A stretch of 64,000 nt of DNA from Sporosarcina luteola (GTDB lineage: Bacteria; Bacillota; Bacilli; Bacillales_A; Planococcaceae), in NCBI RefSeq assembly GCF_007991495.1, contig NZ_BJYL01000020.1, positions 62,001 to 126,000 of the forward strand, read 5' to 3'. A program made the position numbers and the translations under genes. Of the stretch, positions 28,852-37,425 are shown piece after piece (positions within the stretch are counted from its first letter, which is position 1; every line of letters begins with the position of its first letter). The notes under the pieces are model-generated. The model did not search any database. It worked only from the letters and a program-made list of their open reading frames with translations, and was not told the DNA's origin.

Positions 28852-30435
28852 ATGATAGGCACTTGGGTTTCAATTTTACCGCCACTTGTGGCAATTATTA
28901 TGGTACTAGTATCAAAAAGAGTTCTTTTATCGCTCGGATCAGGGATTTTGACGGCGGCATTATTAGTGGCAAGCTTTTCGCCGGTAGAAACGTTGAAAAG
29001 CCTTTGGACTGCGATGACAGTGTCGTTTTGGACAGAAGGCGAATTGAATACCTATAATATTTTCATTATGGTTTTCATCTTGCTTTTAGGTGTTATTACT
29101 GCGCTTGTCAGCTTGTCTGGCGGCAGCAGGGCATTTGCAGAATGGGCTGTACGCCATATTAAAACAAGACGCGGTGCAAAGCTTTTGACCGTGTTGCTAG
29201 GGATCCTCATTTTCGTGGATGACTATTTCAATTCATTGGCTGTCGGGCAAATTGCTCGTCCCATTACGGATCAGCACCGTATCTCACGGGCGAAGCTTGC
29301 TTATTTCATTGACTCAACATCCGCTCCGATTTGCGTCGTTTCGCCGATTTCCAGTTGGGGAGCATTTTTGATTGGCCAATTGGCTCTTATTTTCAGTACA
29401 ACTGCCGCAATCAGCTATTCACCTTTGTCCGCATTTCTCATGATGGCACCGATGAATTTCTATGTAGTTGTGACATTGGCTATGGTATTTTTCTTCGCTT
29501 GGTTTAACATTGACTTCTTTGGAATGAAAAAGCAGGAAGAACGTGCACAGACGACCGGTGAATTATTTGATCCTACCAAAGAAATACCTGGACAGTTGAA
29601 GGAAGATTTCCCGATTCACGCCTATGGGCGCGTTAAGGATCTAATTGCTCCAATCATTACTCTCGTTGTCGTTACTTTAGGGATGATGGTTTGGACGGGT
29701 TATCGTATTGGTGGATCAACGAGCATTTGGACGATATTCGAAAACACGGATGTTCCGGTGTCATTAATGACGGGTGGATTTGCCGGGACCTTATTGGCTG
29801 CGATTCTATATGTATCTCAAATGGGGAAAAATGAAACAGCTTCCTATCGATTGATCGGCAAGGCATTCACAAGCGGCATAAAAGCGATGATGCCAGCCAT
29901 CCTCATTTTAATCTTTGCGTGGGGATTGACGGATTTAATCAGTGTTCTTGAAACTGGGCCATTCTTATCCAATGTCGTTGAACAATCTAATGTCCCTGTT
30001 CAATTTCTTCCGGTCATTATCTTTGTTTTAGCAGGTTTAATGGCGTTTTCCACAGGAACTTCATGGGGGTCATTCGGAATCCTTTTACCAATTGCAGGGA
30101 CGATTATGATCAATGCGGAGCCTGAACTTCTCCTCCCGGCATTGTCTGCTGTTCTTGCAGGTGCTGTATTCGGAGATCATTGTTCACCTATTTCAGATAC
30201 GACCATTTTATCTTCGACAGGGGCTGGCTCGAATCATATCGATCACGTTTCCACTCAATTGCCTTACGCATTGATTGCTGCCGGCATTTCAACAATCGGC
30301 TATTTGATCCTCGGATTTACAGGATCAGTTTGGATCGGCTTGGTTTCAGTCATCCTCCTTACTGCCGTTCTCTTTATTGTATGGGTATCAATTCGTAATA
30401 AATCACCAATGAGCGTCACTTCACTTACAAAGTAA
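28852..30435 (+). CDS. NhaC-family transporter, probable lysine transporter
   Basis: A 527-residue membrane protein of the Na+/H+ antiporter NhaC superfamily, with about 12 hydrophobic segments. Family features include FVDDYFNSLAVG and the C-terminal GAVFGDHCSPISDTTILSS. The start is ATG 28852 behind GGAGG at 28839-28843; the frame is open further upstream to 28771, but without a good ribosome site. A lysine riboswitch in its leader shows that it responds to lysine. NhaC-type proteins under L-box control have been proposed as lysine transporters, so lysine uptake is more likely than pure Na+/H+ exchange. Confidence 0.9.
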   Translation: MIGTWVSILPPLVAIIMVLVSKRVLLSLGSGILTAALLVASFSPVETLKSLWTAMTVSFWTEGELNTYNIFIMVFILLLGVITALVSLSGGSRAFAEWAVRHIKTRRGAKLLTVLLGILIFVDDYFNSLAVGQIARPITDQHRISRAKLAYFIDSTSAPICVVSPISSWGAFLIGQLALIFSTTAAISYSPLSAFLMMAPMNFYVVVTLAMVFFFAWFNIDFFGMKKQEERAQTTGELFDPTKEIPGQLKEDFPIHAYGRVKDLIAPIITLVVVTLGMMVWTGYRIGGSTSIWTIFENTDVPVSLMTGGFAGTLLAAILYVSQMGKNETASYRLIGKAFTSGIKAMMPAILILIFAWGLTDLISVLETGPFLSNVVEQSNVPVQFLPVIIFVLAGLMAFSTGTSWGSFGILLPIAGTIMINAEPELLLPALSAVLAGAVFGDHCSPISDTTILSSTGAGSNHIDHVSTQLPYALIAAGISTIGYLILGFTGSVWIGLVSVILLTAVLFIVWVSIRNKSPMSVTSLTK

Positions 30436-30440
30436 ACACT

Positions 30441-30485
30441 AGGCTGCCACTATCGTTGCTAATGACGAATGTGGCAGTCTTTTAT
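30441..30485 (+). terminator. terminator after the NhaC-family gene
   Basis: AGGCTGCCAC and GTGGCAGTCT pair over 10 bp (one G-U), followed by TTTATATTT. Confidence 0.78.
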
Positions 30486-30604
30486 ATTTGCTGAATTAGA
30501 AGTATAAAACGTGAATGGCAAACATAAATTTATTCAACTGACTATTTCATCTATTCAAACATATGAAATCTATTATAATTCCTTATTCACCAATAAAAAA
30601 TATT

Positions 30605-30633
30605 TTGACAACATGTCCGAAGACGGATATACT
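30605..30633 (+). promoter_or_regulatory. sigma-A promoter of the NSS transporter operon
   Basis: Consensus TTGACA at 30605-30610, 17-bp spacer, TATACT at 30628-30633. The leader to the start codon is about 60 nt. Confidence 0.85.
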
Positions 30634-30701
30634 AGTTTTAAGATTATAAAATAATCTGAAAATACTAGATTATTAAGAAAGTAGAAGAAAGGGGATTTGT
30701 T

Positions 30702-32231
30702 ATGGAACAGCGTTCGCAATGGGGTACAAGGGCCGGATTCATATTGGCTGCTGTCGGATCAGCTGTAGGTTTAGGGAATATCTGGCGTTTTCCGTACGTT
30801 GCGTATGAAAACGGCGGCGGGGCATTTTTTATACCGTACTTATTTGCACTTTTAACTGCCGGTATTCCGATTTTGATCCTGGAATTCACGATAGGTCATA
30901 AGTATCGTGGGTCAGCGCCTTTATCATTTTTCCGGATGAAAGGAAAAGCAGCTGAGTGGTTGGGCTGGTGGGGGATTTTCGTATCGTTTGTCATTTCTAC
31001 GTACTATGCAGTAATTATTGCTTGGGCAATGAAGTATACGATTTACTCTTTCAATACAGCATGGGGCGATGATACTGGGGGATTCCTCTTCGGAAGCGTT
31101 TTGAATTTAGCTGATAATCCTGGAGAGGTTGGTGGGTTAGTCCCAGGTGTGCTAATACCACTTATCCTTGTATGGGCAATTGCAATTATTATTCTTTTAG
31201 CGGGAGTTAAACGTGGGATTGAGTTGGCAAACAGAATTTTCATTCCTTTGCTTGTCGTAGTTTTCTTGCTCATTGTCATAAGGGCTGTTACGTTGGACGG
31301 AGCGCTTCTTGGGTTGGACGCATTCTTTAAGCCTGATTTGAGTAAACTGGCAGACTCGACCGTTTGGGTAGCGGCTTATGGACATATTTTCTTCAGTCTC
31401 TCGATAGCCTTTGCCATCATGATCACCTACTCGAGTTACTTGCCGAAGAAGTCCGATATTACAAATAACGCTTTTATTACGGGCTTTGCGAATTCAGGCT
31501 TTGAACTTTTAGCAGGGATCGGGGTATTCGCGGCGTTAGGGTTCATGGCGACACAAGCGGGCGAATCGGTTGCGGATGTAGCAACGGCAGGGGTAGGTCT
31601 GGCCTTTGTCGTGTTCCCGCAGATTATCAATGAAATGCCGGGGATGAATGGATTTTTCGGTGCGTTATTCTTCCTGTCACTTGTTCTGGCGGGTATCACA
31701 TCTCTAATTTCCATTTGTGAAACGTATATTGCCGGTCTTTCGGATAAATTTAATATCTCAAGAACAAAATCGGTTATATTCGGAGTTGGGCTTGCTGCCC
31801 TTGTATCGTTGTTGTTTGCAACGCGTGGAGGTTTGTACTTCCTGGATACTGCCGATTATTTCATCAACCAATTCGGTGTTGCTGCAATCGGTTTGATCGA
31901 AGTCTTCCTTATCGTTTGGGTCTTCAGGAAGCTTGATGTGTTTCAAGTTCACGCGAATGAAATTTCGGATATACGCGCAGGCACGTGGTGGAGGATTTGC
32001 TTGAAGTACATCACACCGCTCGTCCTTGGATATATGATGTTCGACCTGTTGCGCATCAATATCATGAAATTGCACGATACAGACAATGGAAACTATGAAG
32101 GATATCCAGATGCCTTTATTATGTCAAGCGGATGGATGGTCGCCCTTTTCGCAATTGTCATGGCCATCATCTTCACAGCATTGAAATGGAATAAAAAGAC
32201 TTTGGAATCGACAGACTATGACAATCGATAA
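30702..32231 (+). CDS. sodium-dependent transporter (NSS/SNF family)
   Basis: A 509-residue neurotransmitter:sodium symporter family protein with about 11-12 transmembrane segments. The first helix carries the family signature GSAVGLGNIWRFPY, which builds the Na+ and substrate sites. It imports an amino acid with Na+; B. subtilis homologues include YocR and YhdH. GAAAGGGG precedes the ATG. The next gene encodes a MetS-like small subunit, which suggests methionine/alanine as substrate by analogy with corynebacterial MetPS. Confidence 0.92.
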   Translation: MEQRSQWGTRAGFILAAVGSAVGLGNIWRFPYVAYENGGGAFFIPYLFALLTAGIPILILEFTIGHKYRGSAPLSFFRMKGKAAEWLGWWGIFVSFVISTYYAVIIAWAMKYTIYSFNTAWGDDTGGFLFGSVLNLADNPGEVGGLVPGVLIPLILVWAIAIIILLAGVKRGIELANRIFIPLLVVVFLLIVIRAVTLDGALLGLDAFFKPDLSKLADSTVWVAAYGHIFFSLSIAFAIMITYSSYLPKKSDITNNAFITGFANSGFELLAGIGVFAALGFMATQAGESVADVATAGVGLAFVVFPQIINEMPGMNGFFGALFFLSLVLAGITSLISICETYIAGLSDKFNISRTKSVIFGVGLAALVSLLFATRGGLYFLDTADYFINQFGVAAIGLIEVFLIVWVFRKLDVFQVHANEISDIRAGTWWRICLKYITPLVLGYMMFDLLRINIMKLHDTDNGNYEGYPDAFIMSSGWMVALFAIVMAIIFTALKWNKKTLESTDYDNR

Positions 32232-32243
32232 GGGGGATTCGAT

Positions 32244-32351
32244 ATGAGTGGCGGAGCTATATTCATGATGATTCTTGGAATCCTCGTCATTTGGGGAGGA
32301 CTTGCGGGAAGTATATTTTGGGCAGTATCTAAATCGAAAAGTAGAGCATAA
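32244..32351 (+). CDS. NSS transporter small subunit (MetS-like)
   Basis: A 35-codon gene that begins MSGGAIFMMILGILVIWGG and ends KSKSRA. It consists of one transmembrane helix and a short basic tail. AGGGGG at 32231-32236 precedes the ATG, 12 bp after the NSS transporter stop, and a terminator follows. Very small single-helix partners of this type are known for MetP/MetS methionine transporters, where the small subunit is needed for uptake. Its brevity makes it easy to miss in annotation. Confidence 0.88.
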   Translation: MSGGAIFMMILGILVIWGGLAGSIFWAVSKSKSRA

Positions 32352-32382
32352 GTCATTTGGGATTTTGCAATTGATTTATGAT

Positions 32383-32415
32383 GAAAAGCGTCCGGGAACG
32401 GGCGCTTTTCTTTTC
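32383..32415 (+). terminator. terminator of the NSS transporter operon
   Basis: GAAAAGCGTCC and GGGCGCTTTTC pair over 11 bp (one G-U) around 6 bases, followed by TTTTC. Confidence 0.85.
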
Positions 32416-32483
32416 GGCGTTTTTGGATAATCGCTATAGAAGTGGGCAATCAACAGTTGTTGCAAGTCAGAATATATGTTACA

Positions 32484-32512
32484 TTGACAAGAGTGGTGGA
32501 TATCTTTACATA
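32484..32512 (+). promoter_or_regulatory. probable sigma-A promoter of lipA
   Basis: TTGACA at 32484-32489 with TACATA at 32507-32512 (17-bp spacer; CATAAT 2 bp further is an alternative). Transcription would begin near 32519, which excludes a normally translated start at ATG 32520. Confidence 0.6.
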
Positions 32513-32534
32513 ATGAGGAATGGAGTCGGTAGCC

Positions 32535-33479
32535 TTGTCATGCAGACCAGAGATTGGGAAGAAAGTAGAACATATTCGAAAGCCGGATTGGCTGAAAATA
32601 AAGTTGAACACGAATGAAAACTATACAGATTTGAAAAAACTGATGCGTGAAAAGAACTTACATACTGTTTGCGAAGAAGCCCGTTGTCCGAACATCCATG
32701 AATGCTGGGGAGAACGCCGGACCGCTACATTCATGATTCTTGGGGCTGTTTGTACGCGTGCATGCCGTTTTTGCGCGGTTAAAACTGGTTTGCCGAATGA
32801 GCTCGATCTTGCTGAGCCGGAACGCGTCGCAGATTCAGTTGCTCTCATGAATTTGAAGCATGTTGTTGTAACAGCTGTTGCAAGGGATGACTTGAAAGAC
32901 GGAGGATCGGAAGTCTTCGCCGAAACAATTCGTGCGATCCGCCGTAAAAATCCATTTACGACAATTGAAGTTTTACCGTCGGATATGGGAGGCGATTACG
33001 ATAATCTACAGCGCCTCATGGATGCAAAGCCCGATATTTTAAACCACAATATAGAAACAGTACGCAGATTAACGCCAAGAGTCCGTGCGCGTGCTAAGTA
33101 CGACCGTTCTTTGGAGCTTCTTCTTCGTGCAAAAGAAATGTACCCGGAAATTCCTACAAAGTCTTCCTTGATGCTTGGATTAGGTGAAACTATGGAAGAA
33201 ATTATTGAGACAATGGATGATTTACGTGCGCATCATGTTGACATTATGACAATCGGCCAATATTTACAGCCGACGAAAAAACATTTGAAAGTCCAAAAAT
33301 ATTATACGCCTCAAGAGTTTGGCGAACTGCGTGAAATTGCAATGACGAAAGGATTTTCACATTGTGAAGCAGGTCCGCTTGTTCGCTCGAGCTATCATGC
33401 GGATGAACAAGTTAACGCTGCTGCAAAAGAAAAACAGCGCATTGGCGATGAGTTGTTAAAATCAGCTGTTAAAAGCTGA
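32535..33479 (+). CDS. lipA: lipoyl synthase
   Basis: Radical-SAM enzyme that inserts two sulfurs into octanoyl groups to make lipoyl cofactors. It has both cluster motifs: C-x4-C-x5-C at residues 46, 51 and 57 (auxiliary, sacrificial cluster) and CxxxCxxC at 73, 77 and 80 (radical SAM). A near-C-terminal RSSYHAD provides the Ser ligand. I choose TTG 32535 (GGAG 9 bp upstream), because ATG 32520 would lie at the predicted transcription start; this start is uncertain. It depends on Suf-made clusters and acts on GcvH-bound octanoyl in B. subtilis. Confidence 0.95.
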   Translation: MSCRPEIGKKVEHIRKPDWLKIKLNTNENYTDLKKLMREKNLHTVCEEARCPNIHECWGERRTATFMILGAVCTRACRFCAVKTGLPNELDLAEPERVADSVALMNLKHVVVTAVARDDLKDGGSEVFAETIRAIRRKNPFTTIEVLPSDMGGDYDNLQRLMDAKPDILNHNIETVRRLTPRVRARAKYDRSLELLLRAKEMYPEIPTKSSLMLGLGETMEEIIETMDDLRAHHVDIMTIGQYLQPTKKHLKVQKYYTPQEFGELREIAMTKGFSHCEAGPLVRSSYHADEQVNAAAKEKQRIGDELLKSAVKS

Positions 33480-33496
33480 AATGGCGGTGATAAAGT

Positions 33497-33799
33497 TTGA
33501 TAACGATTAATAATTATGAATATGAAATCGTGACCGATTACCGGGATGGTTTCAATGAAGAAGCTTTAGTCGCAAGATTTAGCGATGTCTTATCAAAATA
33601 CGATTATATTTTAGGAGACTGGGGTTACGGTCAGCTACGCCTGAAAGGTTTTTTTGAGGATCGCAATTCAAAAGCGACTTATGAAACGAAGATCAGCACA
33701 TTGCAGGACTATATTTATGAATACTGTAATTTCGGATGCGCCTATTTTGTTTTGCGAAAAGTTGGCAAGTCAAAGATTCGGCCTGCTGAACAAGAATAG
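33497..33799 (+). CDS. yutD: YutD family protein (DUF1027)
   Basis: A 100-residue cytosolic protein of the YutD family, with the segment YDYILGDWGYGQLRLKGF near the centre. Function unknown. TTG 33497 is the start, behind a GGCGGTGA sequence, 17 bp after lipA, so it is probably cotranscribed with it. The lipA-yutD-yutE-yutF run is conserved with B. subtilis apart from the missing yutC. Confidence 0.87.
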   Translation: MITINNYEYEIVTDYRDGFNEEALVARFSDVLSKYDYILGDWGYGQLRLKGFFEDRNSKATYETKISTLQDYIYEYCNFGCAYFVLRKVGKSKIRPAEQE

Positions 33800-33807
33800 G
33801 AACGTAG

Positions 33808-33845
33808 CCGCCAAGTATGCAGAATATGTATGCTTGGCGGTTCAT
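33808..33845 (+). terminator. hairpin between yutD and yutE
   Basis: CCGCCAAGTATGC and GTATGCTTGGCGG pair over 13 bp (two G-U) with a 7-base loop; only TTCATTT follows. Probably a partial terminator. Confidence 0.6.
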
Positions 33846-33903
33846 TTGCGTGCGCAATATGATATGATGGAAGGGTAGTTTAGACTATCGGGAGGGAACA
33901 ATC

Positions 33904-34353
33904 TTGTACTTTATCGATCGCAATAAAATCAACGAAACGTTAGCCTATATGGAAAGCCTTTTAGCATTATTCGAAGGGCATCAACAATGGAATAAGGATA
34001 AAATTCATTCATTGGCGCTTCAACGAATTGCGCATACGATTGTTGAGTCGATCATCGATGTCGGTAATTCCATGATTGATGGTTTTATTATGCGTGACCC
34101 AGGAAGCTATGATGATATTATTGACATTATGGAAGACGAAAAAGTGATTACAACAGAAATGGCGGATCCATTAAAGAAAGTGTTGGCCCTAAGAACGATG
34201 ATTGTACGGGAATTTGTTACTGTGGACAATGAAGAGATTATATCCGTGTTAAACGAAACAAAAGAGGTAATCGGGGCATTCCCTGATAGAGTCAGACATT
34301 ATTTAGAGAATGAACTCGGTCCAGTTTCAGCCTTTAGTCCTTCGGAGCAATAA
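33904..34353 (+). CDS. yutE: DUF86 family protein (HepT-fold)
   Basis: A 149-residue all-helical protein of the DUF86/HepT-like family. In HepT toxins the ribonuclease/AMPylation-target motif is R-x(4-6)-H-x-Y. Here the equivalent place reads LRTMIVREFVTVD, so the His and Tyr are Arg and Phe. No MNT antitoxin gene is adjacent. It is therefore probably a housekeeping protein, not a toxin. TTG 33904 follows GGGAGGGA. It is 2 bp from yutF, so the two are coupled. Confidence 0.85.
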   Translation: MYFIDRNKINETLAYMESLLALFEGHQQWNKDKIHSLALQRIAHTIVESIIDVGNSMIDGFIMRDPGSYDDIIDIMEDEKVITTEMADPLKKVLALRTMIVREFVTVDNEEIISVLNETKEVIGAFPDRVRHYLENELGPVSAFSPSEQ

Positions 34354-34355
34354 TA

Positions 34356-35129
34356 ATGGACATCTATAAAGCGATTTGCCTTGACCTCGATGGAACTGTC
34401 TATCGGGGAAGTGAAGCGATTCCTGAAGCGATCGATTTTATTAGCAGCCTTCAAAAAAATGGTATTGAGCCGTATTTTGTTACGAACAATTCTTCAATGA
34501 CAGCTGATCAGTTCAGTCTAAAGCTTTCCCGAATGGGCATCCATACAAAAAACGATAGAATTATGACATCCGCTATTGCTTCAGCCAACTATTGCAAGGA
34601 GCATTTTGACGGTGCATCTGTCATGATGATCGGGGAACAAGGACTTAAAGACGCATTGACAATGGAAGGTTTTGAATTGACTGCAACGCAGCCGGATGTC
34701 GTCGTTGTCGGAATTGACCGGGGCATTACATATAAAAAGCTGTCAGAGGCAAGTCTAGCAATAAGAGAAGGGGCACATTTCATCGCGACGAATGGGGATA
34801 AGGCATTTCCCACTGAAAGAGGACTCGTTCCAGGAAATGGCTCTTTCATAAAACTTTTAGAAACGACGACCGATAAAACTGCTATTTATATCGGAAAACC
34901 CGAACCGCATATGTTGCATTTCATTCAACAGCAAGGCTATCGGAAAGAAGAAATGATCATGATTGGAGACAATTATGATACGGACATCCAAGCCGGTATC
35001 CGTTTCGGAATCGACACGATCCACGTTGAAGGTGGAGTGACGAATGCAAAGACTGTTTTAAAGCAATTGCAACAGCCGACGTATCTGTTTGAAAACTTAA
35101 ATGACTGGAACAAAAAAGGACCGCAATGA
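34356..35129 (+). CDS. yutF: HAD-superfamily phosphatase (NagD type)
   Basis: A 257-residue HAD hydrolase. Motif I is DLDGTVYRG with the nucleophilic first Asp, motif II is TNNSS, and motifs III/IV are the Lys in IGKPEP and GDNYDTDI. The cap placement and PDGD-like region place it with NagD/p-nitrophenylphosphatases, which dephosphorylate sugar phosphates or nucleotides. It follows yutE by 2 bp. Its stop lies in the loop of the terminator hairpin. Confidence 0.9.
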   Translation: MDIYKAICLDLDGTVYRGSEAIPEAIDFISSLQKNGIEPYFVTNNSSMTADQFSLKLSRMGIHTKNDRIMTSAIASANYCKEHFDGASVMMIGEQGLKDALTMEGFELTATQPDVVVVGIDRGITYKKLSEASLAIREGAHFIATNGDKAFPTERGLVPGNGSFIKLLETTTDKTAIYIGKPEPHMLHFIQQQGYRKEEMIMIGDNYDTDIQAGIRFGIDTIHVEGGVTNAKTVLKQLQQPTYLFENLNDWNKKGPQ

Positions 35130-35144
35130 TTTGCGGTCCTTTTG
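35113..35144. terminator. terminator shared by yutF and yuzB
   Basis: AAAAGGACCGCAA and TTGCGGTCCTTTT flank the yutF stop. The stem has A- and T-tracts on both sides, so it can stop transcription in both directions between the convergent genes. Confidence 0.88.
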
Positions 35145-35150
35145 TTATCG

Positions 35151-35387
35151 TCAAAACAAAGGATTCTCTTCGATATACTGATAAATCCTTTCTGTTAACT
35201 CCTCCGGTGTGTCTGCTTCCACAACCTCACCGTTCACCAATGCATATAGTCCTTCAGCACATTTCGTACAATAGCTAAGACACCCGTATTCAAGCACATC
35301 TATATTGGGATCCTTCTCTAACGCTTCCAATGTTTTCTGTGAACCGTTTGCAAGATTGCTCATGCAAAATTCAACGATCGGATTCAC
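35151..35387 (-). CDS. yuzB: YuzB family protein (DUF1450)
   Basis: A 78-residue protein, the same length as the B. subtilis homologue. It starts at GTG 35387 ([13 protein letters not shown]) behind GAGGTGA; the frame is open upstream, but without support. Cysteines occur in EFCMSN and CLSYCTKC, a ferredoxin-like or metal-binding pattern. Function unknown. It is convergent with yutF and divergent from yutJ. Confidence 0.85.
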   Translation of the reverse strand: MNPIVEFCMSNLANGSQKTLEALEKDPNIDVLEYGCLSYCTKCAEGLYALVNGEVVEADTPEELTERIYQYIEENPLF

Positions 35388-35527
35388 GACGATCACCTCA
35401 CCTACTAGGCATAGTACTCTCTTTTTCATCAATCGTCAAATAGGATGTCTTATTGTGAAACTTCTCACAAACTGTTATAATCGTGATGGAGAACAGACCG
35501 GAAAATCGTTTATTAAAGGAGAACACT

Positions 35528-36592
35528 ATGAGAAAACTTGTATTGCTAGGCGCAGGCTATGGGAACATGCGCATTTTACTACGTCTGCTCAATAAAGAAT
35601 TACCTGCCGATCTCGAAATCATTTTAATTGACAGGACGCCTTTCCATAGTTTGAAGACAGAATTCTATGCATTGGCCGCAGGAACATCTCCCGATTCCGA
35701 CATTCGTGTCGCATTGCCAACACATGATAGATTGAAAGTCGTTGAAGGGGAAATCGAAGCGATCAAGTTGGAAGAGAAAGCAGTCGCCCTGAAAAACGGA
35801 GAAGAAATCACTTACGATGAACTAGTCATCGGACTTGGTTGTGAAGACAACTACCATGGCGTACCCGGAGCTGCTGAATATACGAGCAGCATTCAAACAA
35901 TCGGGCAATCCCGTACGACTTATAAAATTCTTCAAGGACTTGGGGGAGGCACAACGGTCGGAATCGTCGGTGCCGGCTTAAGCGGTATCGAACTGGCAAG
36001 TGAGTTGCGTGAGAGTCGTCCAGATTTGAAAATCAAGCTATTTGACAGAGGGCCGCGGATCCTCAAAGATTTCCCGGAAAGACTGAGCAATTATGTAAAA
36101 GACTGGTTTGACAAACATGAGGTTGAAGTCATTTCCAATTCGAATATTACGAAGGTCGAAGAGAATATCCTTTACAATCATGAGGAAAAAATTCAAGTCG
36201 ACGCTGTCGTCTGGACTGCCGGCATCCAACCCGTTTCCATCGTCCGTGAATTGGATGTGGAGCAAAACAGGGGACGAGTCGTGTTGAATCAATATCACCA
36301 AATTCCTAATTACGAAGACGTTTATGTCGTTGGTGACATTGCTGACCTACCGCATGCACCGAGTGCACAGCTTGCTGAAGAGCAAGCGGAACAAATCGTC
36401 CGCGTGCTTCGACTCGTTTGGAACAAGGAACCGTTGCCTGCAGAGATGCCTGAAATCAAGCTGAAAGGCTTCATGGGTTCATTAGGTAAGAAACAAGGTT
36501 TTGCCTATCTTGCAGACCGTACCGTAACAGGACGGATCGCAAGACTGTTGAAATCCGGGGTGCTTTGGATGTACAAGTGGCATAATGGATAA
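35528..36592 (+). CDS. yutJ: NADH dehydrogenase-like flavoprotein
   Basis: A 354-residue FAD/NAD(P)-dependent oxidoreductase related to type II NADH dehydrogenase. An FAD dinucleotide motif GAGYGNMR is at the N-terminus, the NADH motif GAGLSGIELA is in the middle, and the FAD-binding GDIAD is near the end. It probably transfers electrons from NADH to a quinone at the membrane surface. ATG 35528 follows AAAGGAG. A small hairpin (GGGCGCT/AGCGCCC) and then a bidirectional terminator follow. Confidence 0.9.
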   Translation: MRKLVLLGAGYGNMRILLRLLNKELPADLEIILIDRTPFHSLKTEFYALAAGTSPDSDIRVALPTHDRLKVVEGEIEAIKLEEKAVALKNGEEITYDELVIGLGCEDNYHGVPGAAEYTSSIQTIGQSRTTYKILQGLGGGTTVGIVGAGLSGIELASELRESRPDLKIKLFDRGPRILKDFPERLSNYVKDWFDKHEVEVISNSNITKVEENILYNHEEKIQVDAVVWTAGIQPVSIVRELDVEQNRGRVVLNQYHQIPNYEDVYVVGDIADLPHAPSAQLAEEQAEQIVRVLRLVWNKEPLPAEMPEIKLKGFMGSLGKKQGFAYLADRTVTGRIARLLKSGVLWMYKWHNG

Positions 36593-36644
36593 CAACAAAA
36601 TCGGAGGGCGCTTGAACAGCTAGCGCCCGAAGCTAGACGTGAAT

Positions 36645-36680
36645 AAAAAATCCCTCATCCAAAACGGAGAGGGATTTTTG
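36645..36680. terminator. bidirectional terminator between yutJ and yuzD
   Basis: AAAAAATCCCTC and GAGGGATTTTTG flank a 12-base loop, with T-tracts on both strands. It serves the convergent genes yutJ and yuzD. Confidence 0.88.
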
Positions 36681-36714
36681 TTCTCATTTATATGGAATTA
36701 TTATCAACTACCCA

Positions 36715-37044
36715 TCAAGCCTGAGCTACGTAACCGTGCTTCTCCAACTCAGCAAATACAGGCTTCAGTTGAATATATCCTTCCCCGATCACTTCACCTT
36801 GGACCATCACAAGCGGGTAGAAATAGTCATCATTCAATACTTGTTCAGCGATGCTTTTCTGGTCAGGATTTTCGATTTCGGACTCAATATCGATATACTC
36901 AATGTCAACCGGCTGATCGGGATATTTCCTGTCGATTGCAGCTTGCAGCCATTCGTATGTATCTTTCGAAGAAGGTGCATTAACACAACTTGCACAAATA
37001 ATATCCGCTCCGTAAATTTCAATCTTCACTTTGCTTTTCCCCAA
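36715..37044 (-). CDS. yuzD: YuzD family protein (DUF1462)
   Basis: A 109-residue glutaredoxin/thioredoxin-like small protein. CASC at residues 17-20 follows the strand KIEIYGADII, and CVNAPSSKDTYEWL is characteristic of the family. The start is TTG 37044 (MGKSKVKIEI) with AAGGGG 8 bp upstream; the longer open frame runs back into the promoter and yutI. It is divergent from the Nfu protein yutI, and this pairing is conserved in Bacillus, which suggests a role in redox or Fe-S metabolism. Confidence 0.82.
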   Translation of the reverse strand: MGKSKVKIEIYGADIICASCVNAPSSKDTYEWLQAAIDRKYPDQPVDIEYIDIESEIENPDQKSIAEQVLNDDYFYPLVMVQGEVIGEGYIQLKPVFAELEKHGYVAQA

Positions 37045-37070
37045 TGAAATAACCCCTTCCAATTTCTCTA

Positions 37071-37100
37071 TTGGATTTTTTCTGAAATCCAGTTTATAAT
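37071..37100 (+). promoter_or_regulatory. probable promoter of yutI
   Basis: TTGGAT at 37071-37076 and TATAAT at 37095-37100 with an 18-bp spacer; a second TATAAT occurs at 37104-37109. Confidence 0.5.
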
Positions 37101-37129
37101 AAGTATAATGAAAGGAGAGAGATATTACA

Positions 37130-37366
37130 ATGACAGATACAGCAATGATGGATCCCGTACAAGAAGTTTTAAATAAATTGCGTCCATTCCTACTTCGGGA
37201 TGGTGGAGACTGTGAGCTCGTTGATATTGAAGAAGGGGTTGTCAAGCTACGCCTTCTAGGTGCTTGTGGTACATGCCCAAGTTCGACAATCACATTAAAA
37301 GCGGGTATTGAAAGAGCTTTACTTGAAGAAGTACCAGGGGTAGTGGAAGTAGAACAAGTCTTTTAA
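37130..37366 (+). CDS. yutI: Nfu-type Fe-S carrier protein
   Basis: A 78-residue NifU C-terminal (Nfu) domain with the cluster-binding CGTC (Cys46, Cys49) in [11 protein letters not shown]. Nfu proteins carry [4Fe-4S] clusters from the scaffold to apoenzymes; lipoyl synthase is a known client of such proteins in other organisms. A good AAAGGAGAG site precedes the ATG. Single-gene unit ending in a hairpin shared with the convergent DUF2225 gene. Confidence 0.93.
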   Translation: MTDTAMMDPVQEVLNKLRPFLLRDGGDCELVDIEEGVVKLRLLGACGTCPSSTITLKAGIERALLEEVPGVVEVEQVF

Positions 37367-37387
37367 TTAATAATCGTCATAAAGCAG

Positions 37388-37425
37388 GCGGACTGATAGT
37401 CATTATCAGTCCGCTTTAGCTTTTT
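37388..37425. terminator. terminator between yutI and the DUF2225 gene
   Basis: GCGGACTGATA and TATCAGTCCGC form an 11-bp perfect stem with a 5-base loop, followed by TTTAGCTTTTT. The stop codon of the minus-strand gene lies in the 3' flank. Confidence 0.8.

Noticed and set aside
33904-35129. HepT/MNT toxin-antitoxin pair formed by yutE and its neighbour
   Set aside because: The HepT active-site motif is not kept, and the neighbour is a HAD phosphatase rather than a nucleotidyltransferase.
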